Shown here piece after piece: positions 56,219-64,000 of a stretch of DNA of 64,000 nt. The number at the start of each line of letters is the position of its first letter. The first letter of the stretch is position 1. Source of the DNA: Cyathus striatus. Taxonomy: Eukaryota; Basidiomycota; Agaricomycetes; Agaricales; Nidulariaceae. The position numbers were made by a program, and so were the translations under genes. The DNA is taken from assembly GCA_025738555.1 (NCBI GenBank), contig JAOVFP010000004.1, positions 124,001 through 188,000 of the forward strand, in the 5' to 3' direction. The notes beneath the pieces were generated by a model. It did no database searches. It saw only the letters and a list, made by a program, of their open reading frames with translations, and had not been told where the DNA came from.

Positions 56219-58753
56219 TCACTTAGACTTCTTCTTTCTCTCACTAGTGCCCTCATCTTTATCTCCCTTCTCCTTGCTCTTACCCTTACCCTTACCCTTT
56301 CTTTTCTCCACCTTTTCCTTCAGCCACTTTTTCAAGTCCAAAAACATATAGTGATTACTTTGTTAGAAGTAACAAGAATAAAGGAGGGTGGTTGAGAGGA
56401 TAGAGAGTAATAAAGGAGCAAGGAAGGTGATGAGAGAGCAAATAACTCAGACACAAACACTGACACAGACACAAGATGGGGAGGAAACTTGTTAACAACT
56501 ACCAAGATACAGAGTGTTTATATACTGAGGGAGTCTACCAAAGTCCAACCAAGGTCCTGTAACTAAGGTAACTGACAGCTGTCAATCTGTCAATCACATA
56601 TCTGTCAATCACAGAACTGTCAAGTATGACAGGTGACAAGTGACAGCTGTCAAAGAAGCTGTGCAACCCTGAATATCTAACATACTTTCAAAGCCCCAAA
56701 GATCCAAGTCAGTTGGACTCTCCTCATCTCCAGCTAACCATGCATGCATTGCTGGGAAATTTGCAATCTTGTCAAAATTCAAGTAGTTATTATACCAGGC
56801 TGAGGATGAAACAAAAACTGAAATAATTTCATTTTTAGTTGCTTTTGCAACTGACCAAGTCCTGTTCTTGTCCATCACATTATGCTCAGAAACTGCCTTT
56901 ATACAGGCAGTATATTTCTGGTAAGCAACTTGAAGTCCAGGTGCAGTATTCTCAAGAATATCCTGGGGAATCTTTAGAATAGCTATAAGCTCCTCAGTAC
57001 GTTGCTCTGAGATCCCACCCCTTTGAGCCACAGAAGGGGTGTGAGAGTGAGACACAACACGAGAACTAGCTGCTGAGCTTCCAGCTGATGACCAAATATA
57101 ACTTATCTCATTATTGACAGGGGGGGTTGCATTTGGCTTAAATCCAGACTATAAAATAACACAGCATAAGTAAATTTTACAAGAATAAGAGAATGAAATA
57201 TGTAGTTACACTTAGTACTGGCAAAATATATTCACCATCAATCTTGAGCCAGTCGACTTCCTCATCTTCCATAATGGCAGTTTCAAAACTTCCCAGAAGA
57301 TTCCATGCTTTTCTTTCATAAACAAATAGACAGCAATCAGCAGCTTAAATGATATTAGCATTTGAATAAATAATAATAAAAAAACATACTAAAGAAATGT
57401 TCAGCTTTTGCTTTGAGTTTCTTCAAGATGGGTGCAATGGTTAAAGTATGATTGTGCTTGAATGAAAATGATGCCACTCCAGGTACCACAATGGTACTTG
57501 GCTCTGCATCAGATACATACAGCCAGACTCGTCCCTTGATTGAACCAATGGTAGCACTTTCAACAGCACTGCTGAAGTCAGCAGCATTCAGGCGATTCCT
57601 GAATGCATTTCCTCTGATAATACCACCTACTTAGAGTTAGTATAGTATATAGTTATACAAAAGATAGATTTACCTTCACTTCTCAAAGAACCTTTGGGAC
57701 TAATCATAGCTATGTCCACAGTATCTACTGTACCTGGTTTACTGGTGACACGAGGTGGACTGACTGGTGGACTAGTCATGACAATGTCTACTATACAATT
57801 GTAAGTTTTGACAATATTTAGAAATGAATAGTGTATACTATCTTTATTCTGATTATTATCATTTCCATCTGCAAAGAATAATAAATTAATATAAATATAA
57901 ATATTACTGAATTGTCCATACCTTTGTCCTTACTGGTTTGCTCTTCTGTATACTTTTCATTACTAATATCACTCCCTTTCAAGACGTTAATTATAGTAGT
58001 ATAGGTAAGATATATCACTTACCATCACTGCCATCTGATTCTTCTTTATCACCAACACTCAATTTGTCACCTGAATTTTCTGAATTTTCTATATTTTCTG
58101 CAATATAAGTGTTAGCAAAAATATATATAAAAGAACTATCAATTGCAAACCTTTGCTTTTGCTTTCATTGTTGGTTTCAGATTCACTGGATTCGCTTTCT
58201 TCTTCAACTGTGGAGGATGTGAATATTTTGATATATGTTTTATGAAATATTTTCTTACCCTTTTTCATGTCTGAATTATGCTTACAAGTAACAGTGGAAG
58301 CTGGAACTGCTGGTTGAGGTGCATTAAGAGCTGGACCTTGCTTTGGAGGAGCAATAGGAAGCCCGCTTTCCTCCAGTACCCTTTCAGCACTAAGTATTAA
58401 ATATATTATCAGTCCATAAATATTGTATAAATATATATAATACATACACAGTAAGATCAGGAATGCCCTCTGCATCTGCAACAGCATCCTCAGCTGCTTT
58501 CATTTCTGAAGTTTTCCTACAAAATTATTAGTGAGGCAGTGGAAGAAAGATTGAAACCATACCGAGTTTTTTTGCCTTGTTTGCCCTTCTTTGTTGGTAG
58601 CTGAGCTGTGAGATTAGCAGCAGAGGTACCATGCTTGTGAGTATCACTGCAAGTCTTGCTGTGAGTCTCATGTGTAGCTGAGAGTGGTGCAAATTCAGCA
58701 GGAAGAATACTAGAAGCCTGAGTGGTAGCAGAACAAGTAGAATGATGAGCCAT
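56219..58753 (-). pseudogene. KDZ module accessory gene A, copy 2, split by a solo LTR
   Basis: The chosen start is ATG 58753 (MAHHSTCSATTQASS), by analogy with copy 1; the frame is also open upstream. Exons joined by short introns give TKKGKQGKKTR, KAAEDAVADAEGIPDLTV, RVLEESGLPIAPPKQGP, DEEVDWLKIDGEYILPVL and QRTEELIAILKIPQDILE. Then come WYNNYLNFDKIANFPAMHAW and DLWGFES, and after the LTR a Lys-rich tail (KGKGKGKSKEKGDKDEG) to TGA at 56219. Block order matches gene A copy 1. It sits 110 bp upstream of gene B on the same strand, as in copy 1. The LTR at 56361-56682 interrupts the coding sequence just after DLWGFES. Function unknown. Confidence 0.55.
56361..56682 (-). mobile_element. Solo LTR with 5-bp target duplication
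   Basis: A 322-bp element bounded by TGTTAGA and TCTAACA, flanked on both sides by TACTT (56356-56360, 56683-56687). On the minus strand it has a TATATAAAC promoter-like core and a TGTGTCTGTGTCAGTG microsatellite, and it matches the LTR fragment at 34683. No internal retrotransposon sequence remains, so it arose by LTR-LTR recombination after inserting into gene A. Confidence 0.8.
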
Positions 58754-59997
58754 TGTGTATAGATGTGTTAGAATGCTTTGAGATAGTGAGATGGTGGTGG
58801 TTGAGAAGAAAGAGAAGGGGATTGATGCATAGCAATACCTTGGAAGGTGCACAGCACACACATCATCAAAAGACTAAAAATATGGAGCATTTCATTGGCT
58901 ATACTGAACACAGATAAATATATATTATATTTGATTGGCTACAACATGATTACATAAACTACTTCGGCCTTCTTCTTCCCCGAAACACAGCCTCGAGAAC
59001 ACAGCCTTGAGGCAAGACAGTACAGGGGGAGGAGGCAAGGGGGTAGAGACAATGGGGAGGAGACAGTGCAGAGGGAGGGAACAAAGGGGAGGAGACAACG
59101 CCTGCACTCATCACTTTCGAGACATCACAAGGGGATGACATGAAGGGGTAGGAGGTGTGGTAGGGATTGGTACCCTACACACAAATAATCGCAATATTGC
59201 TGTTTTATGTCAAGAATACAATGAGAAGCTTGAGAAGAGGTGATCAAGTTTGACATTTGTAATTGCTGACAGCTTTATTTCTTTAATAGAACAATTTTTG
59301 GTAAATAATATGGTGCAGCAAGAGAATACTTACTGAAGAAAGCTTTTTGTTTGTGAATGGGTTTTGGTCTTGGTCATATGGTATCTTTACTTTATGATTC
59401 CGCTCTTGTTTCTGATCTGCATTACCCTTACTTTATTATTCGCCTTTCTTTGTACAGAGCCAGGGCAACTGGATGCGGGAATATGAGTTTGAAGACGAGA
59501 GCTGTGACTGAGGTGTTGGGGACTGCTCTGTGCAGGAGGAGCAGACGTGACAATGCAAATAGTTCCAAGCACTCAGGACAGCACCTCGACCTTGAACTCC
59601 ACCTTTCCATTTTTGGTTTGTTCTGGCAATGTGCCACCCTTCATATGTATTATCTTGACATTTTGATCATAATGTCCTTCTTCTTGACACTTGAGTACTT
59701 ACTTTGGGGTCTGTGATGCACGAGTACACATTGCACAGACCATGTCGCCTTTTGTATTTAATTCCCCTTATGAAGGGAGGAGAAATGCACCTTACTTCTA
59801 CTTGGGAATCACCTCTGTATTTTTATGCTCACCAGAATTGCATTTGATAGGCTTGCAGAGAGCTAGCCACGCTAAGTCAAATTTCCTTATCATTTGTGAC
59901 TTCTTTTCTCTATTCTTGTTCCTTTCCCCTTCCCACGAGCATCACCCTGGTGTCCCTTGCTCATTTACTTGGATCTTGGGAGACTTAAACCCATTTG
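58754..59997. other. Upstream region of gene A copy 2 and spacer, no further gene
   Basis: The first 150 bp probably contain the gene A promoter. Purine-rich GGGGAGGAGACA-type repeats occur at 59020-59100. The remainder to 59997 has no recognisable gene, and the right border of the second KDZ copy could not be fixed. Its purine-rich tract echoes the minisatellites of the first copy. Confidence 0.35.
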
Positions 59998-60360
59998 TGT
60001 AGAAAGTGATATCCCTATATACACGTAGATAATACGTTAGTTAATCTATATCTCAGTGTAGTATAATAATACAACAACTGTACCTATATACACATAGATA
60101 ATACATTAGTTAATCTATATTTATGTGTGATAAATAAGTAAATATGATAAGATGAAATAGTAAGTAAAAGTCTCACCTCAGTGTAGTATAATAATACAAT
60201 GACTGAGGTGTAAGGTTGTATCTACAGGTCTATATATACTGTCCATAGGTGCCACTAGGGCATATAGTAAGTAAAGGATGAAAGGGAATAAAAGGGTGAA
60301 TAAAAGAAATAAAGAACTTATGCACATTATGGTGAACGTCATTGATCGCTTAGCTCAACA
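59998..60360 (-). repeat. Copia 3' LTR
   Basis: A 363-bp stretch starting TGTTGAGCTAAGCGATCAAT and ending TTTCTACA on the minus strand (TG...CA ends). It has internal duplications of ACGTAGATAATACGTTAGTT and CAGTGTAGTATAATAATACA. It lies right after the polypurine tract. The other LTR is outside the window, so length is inferred from the ends. Confidence 0.65.
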
Positions 60361-60375
60361 CTCCTCCTCACCATA
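60361..60375 (-). other. Candidate polypurine tract
   Basis: ATGGTGAGGAGGAG on the minus strand directly precedes the LTR start, as expected for the second-strand primer site. Confidence 0.55.
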
Positions 60376-60394
60376 GTGCACTCCTCCTTGCATG

Positions 60395-61540
60395 GAGTCG
60401 TGTAGCCAGATTAGTTTGAGGGAAGACTGAGGCCGAGGAAACCACGAAGCCGAAGGAACTGAGGGGCAGGGAGGGGTTTTGTGAAAATGTCCACTATATT
60501 ATCTTTAGTGGGGACATATGCCAGTTCGATAATACCTTCTTGTACTTTCTCTCATAGGAAATGATACTTGATATTGACATGTTTCATATGGGAGTGGAGT
60601 AGTGGGTCTTCGGATAGTGTGATGACAGCTCAGTTATCACAGAGTAAGTGTGTTGGCGATAGGATGGGATGCTTGATTTCTTCAAAGAGATGTCAGAGCC
60701 ATGTAGCTTTTTTAGCAGACTCGAAAGCTGCTATGTATTCAGCCTCACATGATGAGCTGGCAACTGTCTTCTGTTTGTGAGAGCTCCATGAGATAAGTCC
60801 TGAACCGAGAGTGACGCCATATCCTCCAATGCTGCGGCGAGTGTCGAGGCAGTTTGCCCAATCTGAGTCCGTGAATCTGATAGGAGTAATAGTGTTGTCG
60901 CCACATAAAGTAAGTTGTATATTACTTGTTCCCTTGAGGTATCGGACAACACATATGGCTGCATTCCAATGAGCGTAGTTGTGGCAGTCGAGGAACTGGG
61001 ATAGGTGTTGGACCACAGTCTTGAAAACAGGCTTCCCTTTGTAGATCTTCGTTCCCTGGGGGACGTCAGTACATGGCACAAGTTTATAAACTCCCATATC
61101 CTTTAAGCTCTGCAATTCATTGCGATAGGTGTCTTCCCAATCCTTGGAGTTAACAGATGCCTTTGCATCTTCCCAGGTTGTAGGATCATTGTCACCTGAA
61201 AAACATCCAGGGTCGATTCCAAGAGACTCTGAGATAGCGGCCAGTGCAATACCTAGTTCTTCAGTCAGAGAATCAGTGGGATTGCCAGTGGAGATAGAGT
61301 CCATGAGCTGAGAGAGGTGTTGGATAGCCTCATCGTCTCGTTGTTGAGGATTGTTCTGCTGTTCATCCTGTTGTAATTCTTTAAGGGACTTACGAGTTTC
61401 GCGTGCCTGCTTGAGTCTTTCACCGCTGCATTTGGAATCTTCAATTGCTTGTTCCAAACACGAAGGTTGAGATGGTGTGTTGCATTTGGCATCTAAGCGA
61501 GATGATTGGCGTGGGACATCAGTTGGAACTGTCAATGGAT
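60395..61540 (-). pseudogene. Copia pol: linker, truncated reverse transcriptase and RNase H
   Basis: The frame reads a polar linker (RLDAKCNTPSQPSCLEQAI), then the usual RT lead-in (YRNELQSLKDMGVYKLVPCT, KIYKGKPVFK), and jumps straight to VVQHLSQFLDCHNYAHWNAA, VVRYLKGTSNIQLTL, FTDSDWANCLDTRRSIGGYG and SCEAEYIAAFESAKKATWL. The RT fingers, palm and YVDD active site, normally several hundred residues, are missing at about 61025 while the frame is kept. Downstream RNase H sequence continues through three TGA codons (60693-60695, 60630-60632, 60552-60554) as HLFEEIKHPILSPTHLLCDN and HSHMKHVNIKYHFL. It cannot work. Confidence 0.75.
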
Positions 61541-61544
61541 CTAA

Positions 61545-62605
61545 TACGCCTAGCGTACTTCTACCTACTGTAAAAACATTATTTCTATATTCTACGCGCT
61601 ACTTACAAACAGTACAATATATCTGGGTTGTAATTAGTAGCTAAGGTAGAGGTCCCGGACCGTTAGCTAGTGTGGGAACGATTCGCGCTAATAAGGGACA
61701 TAACTAGCCTAAGTAGGAAAGTGTCTAAGAATAGAAACACCGAGGTCAGAGTTTATTCTCGACATTGGTGGGAAGTAATTACCAGTAAGGCCGGAGATCG
61801 AACTAAGTGCGCGTCTATTCTAATAATAGGATATCGAAGCTATGTTATTGCGTCATAGGAAAAGGCATGAGCACTAGACCCATGGCAGTTGCCGCTATCT
61901 AACCACGCTGTACCAGCGCTGTGCATCAGCATGTCATAGGCACCTAGCCTATGCCTGAGATCCGGCATTCCCGGCAGGCTTATTCAGCGGTTCCCATTCC
62001 ACGCGTCAAAGCGTGTGGCATCACGCCTCCGTATGGAGCGTTCTTCCTGCAGGACGATTTATTGTCCTTCGCTATCTTCCCATATGGACGCATTCTTGGC
62101 GCTCGTATTTTTGTGTATCTGTGATTTACTCCGGTCCATCCCAGACGCCGGTATCCAGTCTAAATGTCTACCTTACTGCTTAGCTAATGTGTAAATTACT
62201 GTATTTGTATCAACTATATAGTTTCTCTAGCTGTAGTTCTGTATGATATTTAATAGGTAGAGAAGAGTAGTATGAGGGGAGTCTCCTGTGCCCCGAGAAA
62301 TACCATCTAGCGTCGTGCTTTAGTATTTGTATGAGCTTTGAGATTCAAAGTGCAACGCGAAGTGAGAAGTCATAAGCCCGTGCTAAGTCCGAGATTAAGG
62401 AACGCACATCAAAACGCGCATCAAAGCGTTCGCTAAGCCATTTCCCTTCGTGAACATCGGTTTTTGACACCTCCCCTTTTACTTTACTTCGCCCGGAAGC
62501 ATTTTGCATCCGAGTCTTACCCACCGAGCACCTTCTTAGTGAGCATACGTGGTGTGAGTGAAATTACATATATTTTAATTTATACTACGTTGCGCTAAAC
62601 TAGGT
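61545..62605. other. Non-coding insert of about 1.06 kb inside the Copia pol gene
   Basis: This stretch separates the integrase C-terminal linker from the RT linker, which are continuous in Copia elements. It is less AT-rich than its surroundings and has no coding sequence. Its ends share an inverted GATCTAA...TACGCCTAG / GATCTAAAGTACCTAG pattern, and on the minus strand a possible AAGTAC(G)CTAG duplication. A tRNA-like GTGGTTAGATAGCGG and GTTCGATCTCC order on the minus strand (about 61905, 61797) hints at a SINE, weakly. Confidence 0.4.
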
Positions 62606-64000
62606 ACTTTAGATCTGACAAAGTTGGAGCTGGAACATCTTCAGTGGTGAGTGATGATACTTGATTGGCGTTGGGTGCAGGGTTGGCAGTCTCAGTGGGA
62701 GATAAGTTCGGAAGTGAGTTCAAAAGTGAATGTGAAGGGTTGGCAGAGGGTAGTGGAATAGGGAATGAGTCATCATTTTCATAGTCATGGAGGGAAATCG
62801 GATGTGAGGAAGCAGAGGAAATAATGTTCTGAATGGAGTGTGGGTTAGATGAGGAGTTTGACGGTATTGATGAAGGCTCATCTGGGAGGTTAGGAGAATG
62901 ACCATCATGGGACTCTAGAAAACGAACATGGTATGAACTGATAACTCTGCGAGTTTCCTTGTGATAACACCTGTAGGTCTTAGAGTTTGAATCATAGCCT
63001 ATAAGAATACATTCAAGCGATCATTCAAAAATTTTGGGATTATGCTTGTTTTGAATTAAGACAAACACATGACAACCTATCTCTTGCATGTAAGTGTAAT
63101 CGGGCTTATGCTCATGCCAGGCTTCCCAGGAAGTGATACTGTTGAGTGACTGTGTAATAGTCTTATTGCTGATGTGAGTGGCAGTTAGATAAAACTTGTC
63201 CCAAAGAAAAGGTGGACACTGAGCGTAAATACGCATAGTGCATGCCTTTGACATAAGGGTCCGATGCATCCGTTCAACACGACCATTGTGAGCTGAAGTG
63301 TAGAGGGCGGTAAGATCAAGTTGAGTTCCCTGTGAGTCCAGCCAGTCCCACATCTCATTAGACTTGAGTTCTCCATTGTCAGTCTGATATCGATAGACCT
63401 GAAGGTTTGTCTCAAGTTCTCTCGCTGTCTGCCATGAAGTGAGTTTACTGAATGTATCTGATTTCTGTGCCAGTGGTATAGTTCAAACCATACTTGAGTA
63501 GTCATCGACAATATTCATTACATACAAATTACTGGACTGCGACTTTACTGAATTAGGTCCACTTAAATCAACCCACACTTTCTCCAATTTCCTAGTAGCC
63601 CAATGTCCTTCCCCCTCCTGCCTCTTCTTAGGTACTGGCGTGCGTATCTGTTTTCCATGGATACAGGCATCACATTTGGGAGGGAGATCAGAGAACTTTG
63701 GAGGCATACCTTTGATCATGCCATTGCGAGCCATTTCCTGAATGGCCTGATAATTTGCATGGCCAAGGCGATGGTGCCAGGTAGCAAGATTCGGAGTCTG
63801 GGTTGAGGAGTATGCGTGATTGGTAGGGGGAGAGTCTGAGGTGTGAAGTGCATAGAGCCGAGTATGGGGTACAAGGTATCCATGAGCAACTTGTATGTTA
63901 GAGTGCTTGGTTCAGATAATAAAACCTTCATCGTCAAATTCAGTTTTGAGAAGGTTGTCGATTGCAAGCTTGCTGACAGAAATGAGGCAGACAGTGGAGT
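62606..64000 (-). pseudogene. Copia pol: GAG-pre-integrase and integrase
   Basis: Minus-strand blocks: a TWHHRLGHANYQAIQEMARN pre-integrase zinc-binding start, then PPKCDACIHGKQIRTPV with its CxxC. The integrase core follows with VWVDLSGPNSVKSQSS, VMNIVDDYSSMV, SAHNGRVERMHRTLMSKACT and FYLTATHISNKTITQSLNSI. The acidic residues of WVDLSG, IVDDYS and GRVERMH fit the DDE triad. A Ser/Pro-rich linker follows. Breaks are TGA after DDYSSMV (near 63483) and after PKIFE (63021-63023), plus one near 63910. The N-terminal gag and protease are outside the window. Confidence 0.75.

Larger units (their letters stand above)
59998..64000 (-). mobile_element. Ty1/Copia-type LTR retrotransposon, 3' portion (continues beyond window)
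   Basis: Minus-strand order from the window edge: GAG-pre-integrase and integrase (64000-about 63020), linker (to about 62610), a non-coding insert (about 62605-61545), linker and start of RT (61540-61030), RNase H (to about 60395), polypurine tract and 3' LTR (60360-59998). Gene order integrase before RT marks Copia. Stops and a large RT deletion make it inactive. Confidence 0.75.

Noticed and set aside
48466..59770. KDZ copy 2 borders defined by GGGGAATTTAAG (48473) and TTAATTCCCC (59752)
   Set aside because: The inverted match is only about 11 bp and no 8-bp duplication flanks it, so the borders were left open.
61797..61925. tRNA gene in the Copia insert
   Set aside because: A- and B-box-like motifs are present on the minus strand, but about 105 bp apart with no cloverleaf; at most a SINE head.

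Overview
The window looks like repeat-rich chromosomal DNA of an Agaricomycete (mushroom-forming basidiomycete). Reasons: genes are cut by many 45-65 nt GT-AG introns; the mobile elements are types typical of that class (KDZ transposases with CxC5/CxC6 cysteine clusters, a Plavaka-type CACTA transposase, a DIRS-type and a Ty1/Copia-type retroelement); and the cellular families (F-box, tailed WD40, SPT5-like, Fungal_trans) are basidiomycete-like. I cannot name the species. Almost every gene carries at least one stop or frame change, so this is mostly a transposon graveyard. No rRNA, convincing tRNA or CRISPR was seen.

Layout. 1-1.2 kb: an ABC-transporter domain fragment abutting a decayed transcription-factor domain. 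1.3-5.4 kb: an unrecognised pseudogene, a MITE split by a 1.35-kb inverted-repeat element (4-bp target duplication), and a gene with a possible PD-(D/E)XK core. 6.3-10.5 kb: a broken DIRS-like retroelement on the minus strand. 12-17 kb: a small hypothetical gene, a WD40 gene and an F-box gene. 17-21 kb: a Plavaka transposase pseudogene and a paralogue of the small hypothetical gene. 21.8-24.9 kb: a proline-rich pseudogene with tandemly duplicated exons. 26-27.7 kb: a second WD40 gene with a membrane tail.

28-44 kb: an SPT5-like gene interrupted by a 13.7-kb KDZ transposon (29717-43431) flanked by an 8-bp duplication, CCCCCAGG. The transposon carries palindromic minisatellites, a 4.2-kb foldback element with long inverted arms, an LTR fragment, an accessory gene (A) and a CxC5/CxC6 KDZ transposase gene (B). 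44.7-48.5 kb: a small SAP-like gene, pyrimidine-rich minisatellites and a third MITE copy. 49.5-58.8 kb: a second foldback element next to a diverged, inverted copy of the A-B gene pair; gene A there is split by a solo LTR (5-bp duplication TACTT). 60-64 kb: the 3' part of a Ty1/Copia element with a deleted reverse transcriptase, running off the window.

How it fits together: the most distinctive unit is the two-gene KDZ module (A then B, same strand), present twice and each time linked to a large foldback element whose arms are tandem GTCACA-type repeats. Many stops are TGA codons where CGA is plausible, and the palindromic minisatellite varies mainly at CpG sites. This suggests decay of methylated cytosines.
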